Assembly (NCBI GenBank): GCA_947476695.1
Contig: CANJRD010000009.1
Span: forward strand, 88,811-152,810
DNA length: 64,000 nt
Origin: Rhodospirillaceae bacterium
GTDB lineage: Bacteria > Pseudomonadota > Alphaproteobacteria > Rhodospirillales > Rhodospirillaceae
Direction of reading: 5' to 3'
The position numbers and the translations under genes are program-made. Numbering within the stretch: position 1 is the first letter of the stretch; each line of letters opens with the position of its first letter. Below are positions 45,751 to 57,937 of the stretch, one piece after another. The notes below the pieces were generated by a model. That model was not told the origin of the DNA and did not search any database. It saw only the letters and a program-made list of their open reading frames with translations.

Positions 45751-47238
45751 ATGACCGGAGCCAAGCCGGATAAGAGTCATGGATACGTGACCGAGGTCAC
45801 CTATCCGTTCAACTACTACCGCGAGCTCAATCCGAACATCCAAGCGCTCGCGCTGACGTTGGCGGGCGTGACGCCGCCGGCGCTGGACAGCGCCTTCACC
45901 TATCTCGAACTCGGCTGCGGCCTTGGCCTGTCGACGCTGGTGCATGCGGCGGCCAATCCACAGGCGAGGTTCATCGCCACCGACATCATCCCCGAACACA
46001 TCGCGGTCGCCAGCGGCGTCGCCAAGGACGCGGGCCTCACGAACGTCGAATTCCGCGAACTGGCCTTCGAGGACATGCACGACGCCGGACTGCCGCCGTT
46101 CGACTTTGTCGCGATGCATGGCGTGTGGTCCTGGATCAACGACTTCAATCGCGCCGCCCTCACCAGCTTCTTGGACAAATTCCTGAAGCCGGGCGGCGCG
46201 CTCTATGTCAGCTACAACGCGCAACCGGGTCATAGCGCCATCATGCCGCTGCGGCAGTTGATGATGACGGGCTTCACCCAAGCGGCGGGGAGCGTGCCGG
46301 ACAAAGTCGAGGCGGGGCTGGCCTATGCCCAGAGCGTGCGCGACCTGGACGCGGCCTTCTTCCGCACGAACCCGATGATCGGCCGATATCTCGACGACAT
46401 CGCGCCGCTGGGGCGGAACTATCTCGCGCACGAGTACTTCAATGCCGACTGGTGGGCGTTCTACGTCGCCGACATCGCGCGCGATTTCGCCCCGCTCGGA
46501 CTTACGTTCGCCGCGTCGGCCCTGGTGATGGATGCCCTGCCGCATCTGAACTTCACGCCGGACATGTGCAGCGCCTTGGCGCAGATCGCGGACCCGGTGC
46601 GGCGCGAGACGCTGAAGGACTTCTTCGTGAACCGGCAATTCCGGCGCGATCTGTTCGTGCGCGCGGCGGCGCGTCAGGACGATGCCAACGCCGCGGTCGA
46701 CAGCCTGCCGTTCGCCGCCGCCGTCCTGCCGTCGAACATCCATCGCGTCGCTGGCGCGACATTCCTGATGGGCGAGGTCCGCCCGCAAGCCGAAGTCGCC
46801 ACCGCGATCGCCACCGCGATGCTGGATGGACCGCATTCAGTCGATGCAATGATGGCGATGCCCGCTTTCGCGCAGTTCTCGACCGCGAGTGTGCGCGAGG
46901 GGTTGCTGACGATGGCCGGCCTGGGCGCCGCTGAACCGGCATTGTCCACGACACATTTCGAGGAACGCCGCGCGCGCACCGCGCGGCTGAACCAAGTTTT
47001 GTGGGCGCGCGCGATCCGGGGCGATGAAGTCTCGGGCACCGCCTCACCGGTCACGGGCGGCGCAGTGGGGCTGGGCAAGACCGAGCAGTTGTTCCTGCTG
47101 GCCCGCGCGCGCGGCGAGGATCCGGTCGAGCTTGTCCTGAAGGCCATGCCCGATCAAAGCGGCACCGCCGTCGCCCACGCGCTCGGCATCTTCGAGACCG
47201 CGCGCCTGCCGCTGCTGCGCAATCTGGGGATCGTGTGA
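45751..47238 (+). CDS. Class I SAM methyltransferase with regulatory domain
   Basis: 495 aa. SAM-binding motif I LELGCGLGLSTLVHA (about 51-65) with ATDIIPEHIAVA after it, then PFDFVAMHGVWSWI and KPGGALYVSYN. A methyltransferase regulatory domain (PKMT-like, residues about 205-290, RYLDDIAPLGRNYLAHEYFN) and a helical C-terminal domain follow. These proteins methylate unknown targets, possibly proteins; one subset acts with the ribosome or cell surface. Monocistronic; ends before a terminator shared with pgk. Confidence 0.85.
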   Translation: MTGAKPDKSHGYVTEVTYPFNYYRELNPNIQALALTLAGVTPPALDSAFTYLELGCGLGLSTLVHAAANPQARFIATDIIPEHIAVASGVAKDAGLTNVEFRELAFEDMHDAGLPPFDFVAMHGVWSWINDFNRAALTSFLDKFLKPGGALYVSYNAQPGHSAIMPLRQLMMTGFTQAAGSVPDKVEAGLAYAQSVRDLDAAFFRTNPMIGRYLDDIAPLGRNYLAHEYFNADWWAFYVADIARDFAPLGLTFAASALVMDALPHLNFTPDMCSALAQIADPVRRETLKDFFVNRQFRRDLFVRAAARQDDANAAVDSLPFAAAVLPSNIHRVAGATFLMGEVRPQAEVATAIATAMLDGPHSVDAMMAMPAFAQFSTASVREGLLTMAGLGAAEPALSTTHFEERRARTARLNQVLWARAIRGDEVSGTASPVTGGAVGLGKTEQLFLLARARGEDPVELVLKAMPDQSGTAVAHALGIFETARLPLLRNLGIV

Positions 47239-47247
47239 TCTGCAAAG

Positions 47248-47278
47248 AAAAAGCCCCGGGCGCGAACCCGAGGCTTTT
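47248..47278. terminator. Bidirectional Rho-independent terminator
   Basis: Stem AAAAGCC-CGGG / CCCG-GGCTTTT with a short loop and T/A tracts on both sides, between the methyltransferase stop and the pgk stop. Serves both convergent genes. Confidence 0.8.
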
Positions 47279-47300
47279 GTTTTGTGATGCGTGAAGCGCG

Positions 47301-48494
47301 TTACTTCTGCAGTGCCGCCACGCCCGGCAGCGCCTTGCCCTCGAGCCATTCGAGGAATGCGCCGCCCGCGGTCGAGACGTAAGTGAACTTGTCCGCCACG
47401 CCCGCCGCATTGAGGGCCGCAACCGTGTCGCCCCCGCCGGCGACGGAGATCAGCTTGCCGGCCTGCGTCAGCCGCGCCGCCGCTTGCGCCGCCTGCACGG
47501 TGCCCTTGTCGAAAGGCTTCACCTCGAAGGCGCCCATCGGGCCGTTCCACAGCAGCGTCTTGCAGCCGTCGAGCTTCTCTTCGAGACGCTTGGCGGACTC
47601 AGGGCCGATGTCGAGGATCATCTTGTCGGCTGGCACCGCGTCGATCTTCACGGTGGTGGCCGCGGCGCCTTCCTTGAAGGCATCGGCCACCGTCGCATCG
47701 ACCGGCAGCAGGATTTCGCAACCCTTCGCCTTGGCCTTCGCCATGATAGCGCGCGCCGTGTCGGCGAGATCGCGTTCGCACAAGGACTTGCCGACTTCGA
47801 CGCCTTGGGCGAACAGGAAGGCGTTCGCCATGCCGCCCCCGATGATCAACAGATCGACGCGGTCGATCAGGTGATTGAGCACGTCGAGCTTGCTCGAGAC
47901 CTTCGCGCCGCCGACGAGTGCCGCGACCGGTTTCTTCGGGTTCTCGAGCGCGGCCGATAGCGCTTCAAGTTCCGCCTGCATCTGGCGGCCGGCATAGGCC
48001 GGCAGCACATGCGCCAATCCCTCGGTCGAGGCATGAGCGCGATGGGCGGCGGAGAAGGCATCGTTGACGTAGATGTCGCCGAGCGCCGCCAATTCCTTCA
48101 CGAAGGCCGGATCGTTGTCTTCCTCGCCCTTATGGAAACGCAGGTTTTCCAGCAGCGCGACGTCGCCGTTGTTCAGCTTGTTGACGACCGCCGCCGCATC
48201 AGGACCGATGCAGTCGTCGGCGAAAGCGACGGGCTGGCCGATGATCTTGGCCAGCGCCGGCGCGATCGGCTTCAGGGACATCTCCGGCACCCGCCTGCCT
48301 TTCGGCCGCTCGAAGTGGGAGATGACGATCACCTTCGCGCCGCGCGCGATCAGGTCCTTCACCGTCGGCGCGAAACGTTCGATGCGGGTGGCGTCGGTGA
48401 CAACACCATCCTTGGTCGGCACGTTCAGGTCGGCGCGCACGAGGACGCGCTTGCCGGCGACGTCGGCCTGATCCAGCGTCTTGAAAGCTGCCAT
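47301..48494 (-). CDS. pgk: Phosphoglycerate kinase
   Basis: 397 aa. Central glycolytic/gluconeogenic enzyme. [64 protein letters not shown] and GGGDTVAAL are diagnostic. Start ATG 48494. Directly downstream of gap (5 bp between them), giving the usual gap-pgk operon. Confidence 0.98.
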   Translation of the reverse strand: MAAFKTLDQADVAGKRVLVRADLNVPTKDGVVTDATRIERFAPTVKDLIARGAKVIVISHFERPKGRRVPEMSLKPIAPALAKIIGQPVAFADDCIGPDAAAVVNKLNNGDVALLENLRFHKGEEDNDPAFVKELAALGDIYVNDAFSAAHRAHASTEGLAHVLPAYAGRQMQAELEALSAALENPKKPVAALVGGAKVSSKLDVLNHLIDRVDLLIIGGGMANAFLFAQGVEVGKSLCERDLADTARAIMAKAKAKGCEILLPVDATVADAFKEGAAATTVKIDAVPADKMILDIGPESAKRLEEKLDGCKTLLWNGPMGAFEVKPFDKGTVQAAQAAARLTQAGKLISVAGGGDTVAALNAAGVADKFTYVSTAGGAFLEWLEGKALPGVAALQK

Positions 48495-48499
48495 CGTGC

Positions 48500-49522
48500 T
48501 TAGATCGTCTTGGCGAAGTGCGCGATGGTGTCGAGCATGCGGTTCGAGAAGCCCCACTCGTTGTCGTACCAGGACAGCACGCGCACGAAGTTGCCCGAGA
48601 TGACCTTGGTCTGCGGCGCATCGAAGATGCTGGAGTGCGGATCGTGGTTGAAGTCGATCGAGACCAGCGGTTCGGTGTTGTAGCCAAGGATGCCCTTCAG
48701 TTCGCCCTTGGAGGCGGCGAGGATGGCTTCGTTGACTTCCTTGTCGGTGACGGTCTTGGCCAGCACCATCTTGAAGTCGACCACGGACACGTTGGGCGTC
48801 GGCACGCGGATCGAGGTGCCGTCGAGCTTACCCTTCAGTTCCGGCAGCACTTCGCCGACAGCCTTGGCCGCGCCGGTCGAGGTCGGGATCATCGACACCG
48901 CCGCCGCGCGGGCGCGGTGCAGGTCCTTGTGCAGCGTGTCCACAGTCGGCTGGTCGCCGGTGTAGGAGTGGATCGTGGTCATGAAGCCGTGCTGGATGCC
49001 GAAGGCCTTGTGCAGCACATGCGCCACCGGCGCGAGGCAGTTGGTGGTGCAGGAGGCGTTGGAGATGACCAGGTGTTCCTTGGTCAGCTTCTGATGGTTC
49101 ACGCCGTAGACGACGGTGAGATCGGCGCCGGCCGACGGGGCCGAGACGACAACGCGTTTGGCGCCGGCATCGAGATGCACCTTGGCCTTCTCGCGGTCGG
49201 TGAAGATGCCGGTGCATTCGGCGACGATGTCGATCTTCAGATCGCCCCAGGGCAGCTTGGTCGGATCGCGTTCCTTCAGCACCGCCACCTTGCGACCGCC
49301 GACGGTCATGCTGTCGGCCGCGACGATCACTTCGTCCTTGAGCCGGCCGTGGACCGAGTCATAGCGCAGGAGGTGGGCGTTGGACTCCACCGGGCCCAGG
49401 TCGTTGATGGCGACGATTTCGATGTCGTTGCGCTTGGCTTCGATCAGAGCGCGAAAGACATTGCGGCCGATACGGCCGAAACCGTTGATGGCGACACGAA
49501 CCGGGGTGCTGGCGGGAGACAT
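48500..49522 (-). CDS. gap: Glyceraldehyde-3-phosphate dehydrogenase
   Basis: 340 aa. [15 protein letters not shown] at the N-terminus (NAD-binding), the active-site Cys in [13 protein letters not shown], His in YTGDQPTVD region and [13 protein letters not shown] at the end. First gene of gap-pgk on the minus strand; diverges from the polyphosphate kinase gene over 159 bp. Start ATG 49522. Confidence 0.98.
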   Translation of the reverse strand: MSPASTPVRVAINGFGRIGRNVFRALIEAKRNDIEIVAINDLGPVESNAHLLRYDSVHGRLKDEVIVAADSMTVGGRKVAVLKERDPTKLPWGDLKIDIVAECTGIFTDREKAKVHLDAGAKRVVVSAPSAGADLTVVYGVNHQKLTKEHLVISNASCTTNCLAPVAHVLHKAFGIQHGFMTTIHSYTGDQPTVDTLHKDLHRARAAAVSMIPTSTGAAKAVGEVLPELKGKLDGTSIRVPTPNVSVVDFKMVLAKTVTDKEVNEAILAASKGELKGILGYNTEPLVSIDFNHDPHSSIFDAPQTKVISGNFVRVLSWYDNEWGFSNRMLDTIAHFAKTI

Positions 49523-49681
49523 GGAGCGTTTGTCCTCAGACTGGAGAAGGCTGGGACGCCGCGTGCCGGAACGGGGCCCGCGGGCCCAAAGGTAGGGGGG
49601 AGATACAATAGTCGACCCCGGATTCCAAGGGCGGGGGCGACCTTGGTAAGCTACAAGGGGAAATCGTGAGGAAATGCGCGC

Positions 49682-51223
49682 ATGTTCGAAACCGCCGAGA
49701 TCGGCGCCAAACTGTCCCCCAAGGCCTTTTCTAAGCTCAAAGGGCCGCTCCGGCTCGGCCTGATCGAGCTGCAGCAACAGGTGCTGACGGCGGATTTCCC
49801 CGTCATTTTGCTGATCGCCGGCGTTCCGGGGGCCGGCGTGGTCGACACGCTGAACCTCCTGAACACCTGGATGGACCCGCGCTGGATCGCCACCACGGTC
49901 TTCGACACCCCTTCCGACGAGGAGCGGGAGCGACCCCTGTTCTGGCGCTATTGGCGCAGCCTGCCCAAGACCGGGACCATCGGCCTGTACCTGAGCGGCT
50001 GGTACGAGGACCCCATCCGCGACCAGGCGACCGGCAAGACCTCGGCCAGCGAGTACGCGGTCCAGCTGCAGCACATCGCCCGCTTCGAGCAGACCTTGAG
50101 CGACGACGGCGCGCTGATCCTGAAATTCTGGATGCACCTGGGAAAAAAGGCCCAGAAACGCCACAGCGACGAGCGGCGCGAGGACACGCTGGTGGGCTTA
50201 CGCCCGACCGATACCTCGCTCGCCCTGCCCGGCAGCTACGACGCGTTGGTAAAGGCCGGCGCGACCGCGATCCGCGAGACGATGGACGACGGCGCGCCCT
50301 GGCACATCATCGAAGGCACCGACGACAATTTCCGCCGCGCCGCCGTGCTGAGCATCCTGCGCGATTCCCTGACGCGCCACTTGAAGCAGCGGCAAAAGGC
50401 CGCGAAGGCGCGCAAAAAGGAACTTAAGCAGGCCATCAAGAAGGCCAAGAAGATCCCACCCCTGGCCGCCGCCGCCAAGGATGAGAACATCCTCGATCAC
50501 CTGCCAATGCCCAAGACGAGCGATAAGGACTATCTCCGCCGCTTCCATGCCCTGCAGAAGACGATCTACGACACGCATAAACTGGCGCGGGCGGCCGGCA
50601 TATCGTCGGTGCTGGTGTTCGAGGGCTGGGACGCCGCCGGCAAGGGTGGCGCGATCCGCCGCCTGTCCTATGCGCTGAATGCGCGGAACTATAAAATCGT
50701 GCCCATCGCCGCGCCCAACGACGAGGAACGCGCCCATCATTATTTGTGGCGCTTCTGGCGCGCGCTCCAGCGCAAGGGCCGGCTGACCATATTCGACCGC
50801 AGCTGGTATGGACGCGTACTGGTGGAACGGGTGGAGCGTCTCATCGATCAGAACGCATGGTCCCGCGCCTACGCCGAGATCAACGATTTCGAGCAATCCC
50901 TGGTGCGCAACGGGACCCTGGTGATGAAATTCTGGCTGCACGTCACGCCCGACGAGCAGTTACGGCGGTTCAAGGACCGCAAAGCGTCCCCTTTCAAAAG
51001 CTGGAAATTGACCGAAGACGATTTGCGCAATCGTGCGAAGTGGGGTGCTTACGAAGCCGCGGTAAACGACATGGTCGCCTATACCTCGACCGACGACGCG
51101 CCGTGGCACCTGATTGGCGCCAACGACAAGAATTACGCCCGACTCCGGGCTCTGGAGATCGTGGCCGAGACCTTCGTCAAGGCGCTGAAACATCACAAGG
51201 CCGGGCGCGAGGCGCGCCGCTAG
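49682..51223 (+). CDS. pap: PPK2-family polyphosphate:AMP phosphotransferase (two-domain)
   Basis: 513 aa with two PPK2 repeats (about 15-240 and 285-505). The C-terminal repeat has intact Walker [12 protein letters not shown] and the lid/Walker [15 protein letters not shown]; in the N-terminal repeat the Walker A is changed to [11 protein letters not shown], so only the second domain is expected to be catalytic. Transfers phosphate between polyphosphate and AMP/ADP. Degenerate N-domains are known in this two-domain class. Close to PhoU in function (phosphate storage), though far away. Confidence 0.94.
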   Translation: MFETAEIGAKLSPKAFSKLKGPLRLGLIELQQQVLTADFPVILLIAGVPGAGVVDTLNLLNTWMDPRWIATTVFDTPSDEERERPLFWRYWRSLPKTGTIGLYLSGWYEDPIRDQATGKTSASEYAVQLQHIARFEQTLSDDGALILKFWMHLGKKAQKRHSDERREDTLVGLRPTDTSLALPGSYDALVKAGATAIRETMDDGAPWHIIEGTDDNFRRAAVLSILRDSLTRHLKQRQKAAKARKKELKQAIKKAKKIPPLAAAAKDENILDHLPMPKTSDKDYLRRFHALQKTIYDTHKLARAAGISSVLVFEGWDAAGKGGAIRRLSYALNARNYKIVPIAAPNDEERAHHYLWRFWRALQRKGRLTIFDRSWYGRVLVERVERLIDQNAWSRAYAEINDFEQSLVRNGTLVMKFWLHVTPDEQLRRFKDRKASPFKSWKLTEDDLRNRAKWGAYEAAVNDMVAYTSTDDAPWHLIGANDKNYARLRALEIVAETFVKALKHHKAGREARR

Positions 51224-51343
51224 AGCGGCGACCAGATTCCTGTAGTCGGGGTTTCAAGCCTTGCTATAGTCCCTGCCGTCGCGGGAGGGACACACGCGAC
51301 ATCACGCTTTTTTATGTTCGTTTTCGGGGATCGCGCACACCCT

Positions 51344-52336
51344 ATGAGTACCGTTGTCGACACGACTGGCGGGGGTGGGGCCGGCGCCAATCGTTCCTTC
51401 CTTGCAAGTGCGATGCCGGTGCTGCTGCAGCTGCGCCGGCTGGCGTTCCTGCTGTTCTTCGTCACGACCCTGCTGTTCTTCCTGCTGCGCGCCGCGGGCG
51501 ACCCCGCGCTGGTGCTGGCGGGCACGGACGCCACGCCCGAGCAGCTGGCGCTGATCCGCGCGCAGTACGGCTTGGATAAGCCCCTGCTCGTCCAGTACCT
51601 CAACTATATGTGGAACGTGCTTCAGCTCGACTTCGGCAAGTCGCTAGCCAGCGGCGAGAACGCGCTGCTGAAGGTGCTCGACATGCTGAAGCGCACGCTG
51701 CACCTCGCCTTCATGGCGATGACGTTGTCGAGCGCGATCGCCATTCCCATCGGCGCGTGGCTGGGCTTCCGCCCCGAGACGCTGGGCCGCCGCATCGTCG
51801 GCGGCATCGTGTTCGTGTTCCAAGGCATCCCCGGTTACGTGACCGCGCTGGTGCTGATCCAGTTCCTGGCGGTGAACCTGCGTCTGCTGCCGTCGCTGGG
51901 TTACGGCCCGCTGGAGTGGAAGACCTGGATCATCCCCACCATTTCGCTCGCCTTCTTCATGATGCCGCAGCTGATCCGCGTGACGGCGGCCAACGTCGCC
52001 GAGGCGATGCGGGAGGATTACATCCGCACCGCGCGCGCTTACGGCGCGAGCCCGATGCAGCTGCTGTGGCGGCATGCATTGCCTAATGCGCTGCTCGGCA
52101 CCGCAGCCCTGCTCGGCACGCAGTTCGCAATGATGATGGGCGGCAGCGCGATCATCGAGACCATCTTCTCCTGGCCGGGTATCGGCTGGCTGCTGCTCGA
52201 GTCCACGCAGACGCTCGACTTCCCGGTGGTGCAGGCGGAAGCCTTTGTCATCGCCGTGCTGGTGTTTCTGATCAACGCGCTGGTCGACCTCAGCTTCCGC
52301 TATCTCGATCCGCGCTTGCGCAACAAGGAGGCGTGA
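51344..52336 (+). CDS. ABC transporter permease, peptide type (DppB/OppB)
   Basis: 330 aa, six transmembrane helices; contains the signature EAMREDYIRTARAYGASPMQLLWRHALPNA and TIFSWPGIGWLLLEST. Inner-membrane permease of a family-5-type importer. ATG 51344 chosen; an in-frame ATG at 51314 adds 10 residues. A TATAGT -10-like box and a small hairpin (GTCCCT/AGGGAC, 51269-51291) lie in the 120-bp leader. Two bases separate it from the next permease gene. No binding-protein gene adjacent. Confidence 0.92.
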   Translation: MSTVVDTTGGGGAGANRSFLASAMPVLLQLRRLAFLLFFVTTLLFFLLRAAGDPALVLAGTDATPEQLALIRAQYGLDKPLLVQYLNYMWNVLQLDFGKSLASGENALLKVLDMLKRTLHLAFMAMTLSSAIAIPIGAWLGFRPETLGRRIVGGIVFVFQGIPGYVTALVLIQFLAVNLRLLPSLGYGPLEWKTWIIPTISLAFFMMPQLIRVTAANVAEAMREDYIRTARAYGASPMQLLWRHALPNALLGTAALLGTQFAMMMGGSAIIETIFSWPGIGWLLLESTQTLDFPVVQAEAFVIAVLVFLINALVDLSFRYLDPRLRNKEA

Positions 52337-52337
52337 C

Positions 52338-53231
52338 ATGACCGACATCGCCCCTCCCGCCAGCGCGAACACCGCCACGCTCGACCGCTACAAGCGGTCG
52401 CGGTTCAAGAACATCAGCAACTTCGAGGTCATCGTCGCCGGCATCCTGGTGACGATCATCGCCGTGCTCGCGATCTTCGGCAGCTTCCTGCAGACGCACG
52501 ATCCGATGCAGGGCGACTTGATGGCGCGCTTCACGCCCGTCGGCGAGAAGGGCTACACCCTGGGCAGCGACAACCTGGGCCGCGACCTGTGGAGCCGCAT
52601 GCTGGTGGGCCTGCGCTGGTCGATGAGCTGCGCGCTGACCGCCAACCTCATCAACCTCGCCATCGGCAGCACGCTGGGCCTGCTCGCCGCCGAACGACCG
52701 GGCTGGCCGCGCACGATCTCGCGCCAGATCACCGACACGCTGCAATGCTTCCCGTTCCTGGTGGTCGCCATCGTGGTGGTGGTGATCATCGGTCACGGCT
52801 TCTGGCCGCTGGTGCTGACGCTGGGCTTCCTGGCCTGGCCGATCTACCAGCGCGTGGTGTTCGCCGAAGCGTCGAGCATTTTCCAGCGCGATTACGTGAA
52901 GGCCGCGCGCATCGCAGGCGTCGGGCGTTTCCGCATCATGATCCAGCATGTGCTGCCCGGCATCCGCGCCAGCCTGATGGTGATCTTCGCGTTCCACTTC
53001 GCCGGCCTGCTGATCGCCGAAAGCGCGCTGTCGTTCCTCGGCATCGGCGCGCCGTTGGGCGTGCCGACCTGGGGCAACATCCTCGCCGAAGGCCGCCAGT
53101 ACATGCTGCGCGCGCCGTGGATGATGTTGGTGCCCGCGGGCGCCATCGTGATCAGCGTCGTGACCATGAATCTGGCCGGCGACGGTATCGCCGCCATGTC
53201 GCGCAAGCGCGGCCGCAGCATCGACGTTTGA
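52338..53231 (+). CDS. ABC transporter permease, peptide type (DppC/OppC)
   Basis: 297 aa. N-terminal region up to TDIAPPASAN... then six helices; the coupling-helix motif is EASSIFQRDYVKAARIAGVGRFRIMIQHVLPGI and the C-terminal GIGAPLGVPTWGNILAEGRQYM is typical of DppC-like proteins. Pairs with the upstream permease and with the fused ATPase downstream, 4 bp after its stop. Confidence 0.93.
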   Translation: MTDIAPPASANTATLDRYKRSRFKNISNFEVIVAGILVTIIAVLAIFGSFLQTHDPMQGDLMARFTPVGEKGYTLGSDNLGRDLWSRMLVGLRWSMSCALTANLINLAIGSTLGLLAAERPGWPRTISRQITDTLQCFPFLVVAIVVVVIIGHGFWPLVLTLGFLAWPIYQRVVFAEASSIFQRDYVKAARIAGVGRFRIMIQHVLPGIRASLMVIFAFHFAGLLIAESALSFLGIGAPLGVPTWGNILAEGRQYMLRAPWMMLVPAGAIVISVVTMNLAGDGIAAMSRKRGRSIDV

Positions 53232-53235
53232 CGCC

Positions 53236-54941
<1,706 letters not shown>

Positions 54942-54945
<4 letters not shown>

Positions 54946-55196
54946 TTGCCGCAGGGATGCGCCGGCAGGCGCGCGGCGGCACCCAACCATTCGTAGATAT
55001 CGCTGGTCGCGGAATCGCATTTGCCGCAGGTGCCGCAAGGCAGCGCCTGGTTCACGCGCCGCGCGCGGCCCTTCGCCACCCAGGTCTCCACCAGCCCGCG
55101 CATCGCTTCAGGCTCGACCGTGAAGTGCACGGCGAGATCGTCGAGCGAGGCCCGCCCGCGCTTCGTCAGATAATCTTTCACGTCCATGAGCAGCAT
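54942..55196 (-). CDS. feoC: FeoC-like transcriptional regulator
   Basis: 84 aa. Winged-helix start MDVKDYLTKRGRASLDDLAVHF, and a Cys-rich segment CGTCGKC (about 53-59) that in FeoC binds iron or an Fe-S cluster, with a fourth Cys near the C-terminus (PAHPCGN). FeoC modulates FeoB stability or feo expression. It is the third gene of the feoA-feoB-feoC operon, six bp after the feoB stop. Confidence 0.9.
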
Positions 55197-55202
55197 GGAT
55201 CG

Positions 55203-57527
55203 TTACTCCGCCGGTTGCGGGGCAATCGTCGCGCGTCGGCCGCTGGCATTCAAGGCCACGACGCCGATGGCGAGCACAGCCAGCACCGCGCCGATCCAGG
55301 CCGATGACGACCCCGGATGCGCGCTGAACGTGCCGACCTGATAGACCAGCACGCCCGAGCTGTAACCCAGCACGCAGGCATAGACGGCGACGAACACCAT
55401 CCAGCGCGGCGAGAGTTCGCGGTAGTACGCCGACAGCGCCGACATGCAAGGCGAGTACAGCAGGATCACCAACAGATAGGCGAAGGCGCCGAGCTGGCCG
55501 TCGAAGTGCTTGGCCATCGTGCCCATGATGCCGGTGCCGGCGGCGGCCTGATCGTCGGCGTCATGCACGGCGACGTCGATGCCGAGCGGATCGAGCAGCT
55601 TGTCGGCAAGTGCGGCAAGGTTGGCGGGGATGGTCGCAAAGGCGGCGGCGATGCCTTCGCCGATGGTGTGATGCTCATCGGCCGCCGCTTCGCCCGTATC
55701 CATCTGCGCGTAGAGCGCGCTGAGTGTGCCGACCACGACTTCCTTGGCGAAGAAGCCGGTGATAAGGCCGACCGACGCGGGCCAGTTCTCTTCGGTGATG
55801 CCGATGGGCTTGAACACGGGGCTCATGGTCTGCGCCACCGAGGCCAGCATGGAATTCGGCGTGTTCTCGTTGCCGAAGCTGCCGTCCTTGCCGAGCGAGT
55901 TCAGGAAGGTGAGTACAATCGCCACCATCACGATGAACTGACCGGCCTTGAACAGGAACGACTTCAGCCGCTCCCACGTGCGGATCAGAACGCCACGCGC
56001 GGTGGGCATGTGATAGAGCGGCAGTTCCATCAGGAAGGGCGCCGACTGGCCCGACAGCACCGTGCCCTTGAGCAGCAGGCCGGTGATCACGGCAAAGAAG
56101 ATGCCCAGCAAATAAAGGCCGAATACGACGTTCTGCGCGCCCTGGGGGAAGAACGCCGCGGCGAACAGCGCGAACACCGGCAACCGCGCGCCGCAAGACA
56201 TGAAGTGCGACATCACCGCCGTCAGCACGCGGTCACGTTGATTCTCGAGGGTGCGCGTCGCCATCACGGCGGGCACCGTGCAGCCGAAGCCGACCATCAT
56301 CGGCACGAAGGACTTACCCGGCAGCCCGAGCCCCTTCATGAAGCGATCCATCACGAAGGCCGCACGCGCCATATAGCCGGTGTCTTCCAACACCGAGAGG
56401 AAGAGGAACAGGAAGCCGATCACCGGGATGAAGGTCGAGACGGTCTGGACACCGCCGCCCGCGCCCTTGGCAACCAGCGTGATCAGCCAGTCCGGCAGGC
56501 CGATGTTCGCCATCGCCTCACCCAGGCCCTGCACCAGGATCACGTTGGTGAACTGATCGAAGAAGTCCTGGAAGGCGGCGCCGAGATTGATGGTGAACAG
56601 GAACATCAAATACAGCACGGCCAGGAAGATCGGGATGCCCAGCACACGGTTCAGCACCACCGCGTCGATGCGATCCGTGATCGAGCGACTGGCTTGGCCG
56701 CGCCGCTCGACCCCTTCGCTCACCAAGCGGTGGGCCGCAGTATAGCGCGCATCGGCGATGATGATGTCGGCGTCTTCCTGATGCGCCTGATGGATCGCCG
56801 CCTTGGCGCGTGCGACCGCTTCACGCGCTTCGTCCGCGACCGCCGCGCTGAGACCGGCATCGTCCTCAAGCAGCTTGAGCGCGAGCCAGGGCGCCGGCCA
56901 GCGGTTCTGCGCGGCAAGCGGCGCGACCACGGCGGCGATGTCCGCGACCGCCTGCTTGACCGACGGCGGATAGGCGACGAGTTCGTGCGGCACCGCCGGC
57001 GCGCGGGTGGCGGCGGCGATCGTATCCTTCAGACCCTCCACACCCTCGTGTGTGGTGGCGACGACGCCGACAACGGGAACGCCGAAGCGGCGCGCCAGAA
57101 CATCCAGATCGATGCGCAGGCCCGCGTCGCGCGCGGAATCCATCATGTTGAGCACGATGATCATCGGCACACGCATGTCGACAAGCTGCGTGGTCAGATA
57201 CAGGTTGCGTTCGAGATTGGCGGCATCGACGATGTTGACGACGATGTCAGCCTCGCGGCCGGCGACGTAGTCGCGCGCGATGCGTTCGTCGATCGAGCCC
57301 GTACCGACGGTGACGCCGAGGCTGTAGACGCCCGGCAGATCGATCACGTCAAACGTCTCGCCCTTGTGGCTGTAATGCCCTTCCTTGCGGTCGACCGTCA
57401 CGCCCGGCCAGTTGCCGACGCGCTGATGCGCGCCGGTCAGCGCGTTGAATAGCGACGTCTTGCCGCAGTTGGGATTGCCGACGACGGCAAGCCGCGGCGC
57501 GCGCGCGTTCGGCGTGGTGGTGTTCAT
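55203..57527 (-). CDS. feoB: Ferrous iron transport protein B
   Basis: 774 aa. N-terminal G domain: GNPNCGKTSLFNALTG (G1, about 17-32), DLPG (G3), NMMDSARD (G4), then GDI helical part, and a membrane domain with two Gate motifs including VGFGCTVPAVMATRTL and CGARLPVFALFAAAFF. Imports Fe2+ in a GTP-dependent way. ATG 57527 overlaps the feoA stop (ATGA). The gene has a Fur-like palindrome upstream of the operon. Confidence 0.97.
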   Translation of the reverse strand: MNTTTPNARAPRLAVVGNPNCGKTSLFNALTGAHQRVGNWPGVTVDRKEGHYSHKGETFDVIDLPGVYSLGVTVGTGSIDERIARDYVAGREADIVVNIVDAANLERNLYLTTQLVDMRVPMIIVLNMMDSARDAGLRIDLDVLARRFGVPVVGVVATTHEGVEGLKDTIAAATRAPAVPHELVAYPPSVKQAVADIAAVVAPLAAQNRWPAPWLALKLLEDDAGLSAAVADEAREAVARAKAAIHQAHQEDADIIIADARYTAAHRLVSEGVERRGQASRSITDRIDAVVLNRVLGIPIFLAVLYLMFLFTINLGAAFQDFFDQFTNVILVQGLGEAMANIGLPDWLITLVAKGAGGGVQTVSTFIPVIGFLFLFLSVLEDTGYMARAAFVMDRFMKGLGLPGKSFVPMMVGFGCTVPAVMATRTLENQRDRVLTAVMSHFMSCGARLPVFALFAAAFFPQGAQNVVFGLYLLGIFFAVITGLLLKGTVLSGQSAPFLMELPLYHMPTARGVLIRTWERLKSFLFKAGQFIVMVAIVLTFLNSLGKDGSFGNENTPNSMLASVAQTMSPVFKPIGITEENWPASVGLITGFFAKEVVVGTLSALYAQMDTGEAAADEHHTIGEGIAAAFATIPANLAALADKLLDPLGIDVAVHDADDQAAAGTGIMGTMAKHFDGQLGAFAYLLVILLYSPCMSALSAYYRELSPRWMVFVAVYACVLGYSSGVLVYQVGTFSAHPGSSSAWIGAVLAVLAIGVVALNASGRRATIAPQPAE

Positions 57528-57787
57528 GATGCGGGGCGGGCCGAAGGTTCGAGACGTTCGACGGCGACGGCCGCGGCCTCGCCCCGGCGCAGCGACAGGG
57601 CAAACCCTCGCACGCGGATTTCGAGCGGATCGCCGAGTGGCGCCACGCGCACGATGTCGATGAGCGTGCCGGGAGTCAGCCCGAAGGCGAGCAGCTTCTC
57701 GCGATAGGCCCGGTCGGCCTTATCGAGGCCGACGACACGGACCGTATCGCCGACATTCATTTGGCCGAGGTTGAGACGGGCCAACAT
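57524..57787 (-). CDS. feoA: Ferrous iron transport protein A
   Basis: 87 aa. SH3-like FeoA fold: VGDTVRVVGLDKADRAYREKLLAFGLTPGTLIDIVRVAPLGDPLEIRVRGFALSLRRGEA. Small cytoplasmic protein that helps FeoB. First gene of feoA-feoB-feoC; overlaps feoB by 4 bases. Its upstream region has a 17-bp dyad TTGCGA...TCGCAA. Confidence 0.95.
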   Translation of the reverse strand: MLARLNLGQMNVGDTVRVVGLDKADRAYREKLLAFGLTPGTLIDIVRVAPLGDPLEIRVRGFALSLRRGEAAAVAVERLEPSARPAS

Positions 57788-57848
57788 GGCTAACCCTATG
57801 AAAACCGCAGTGGCTTTGGCGCCGACGGGCCTCCATCATGTATTGTTA

Positions 57849-57865
57849 TTGCGAATGGCTCGCAA
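57849..57865. promoter_or_regulatory. Candidate Fur-type operator upstream of feoA
   Basis: Perfect inverted repeat TTGCGA-ATGGC-TCGCAA, 61 bp upstream of the feoA ATG. It resembles alphaproteobacterial Fur-box variants (GCGAAT ... TCGC). Iron-dependent repression of feo is expected from Fur biology; the exact regulator (Fur, Irr or Mur) cannot be told. Confidence 0.5.
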
Positions 57866-57937
57866 GTTCCAATTGGGATATGTCCCAGGACGCGGTCTCG
57901 CCGCGCCTGACGTCGCTTAGACCGTTGATAACAAATA

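Noticed and set aside
44683..46836. Long minus-strand frame (717 aa) across accA and the methyltransferase
   Set aside because: Antisense of accA and a SAM methyltransferase, both with clear motifs.
55317..57452. Long plus-strand frame (711 aa) over feoB
   Set aside because: Exact antisense of feoB, whose motifs are unambiguous.
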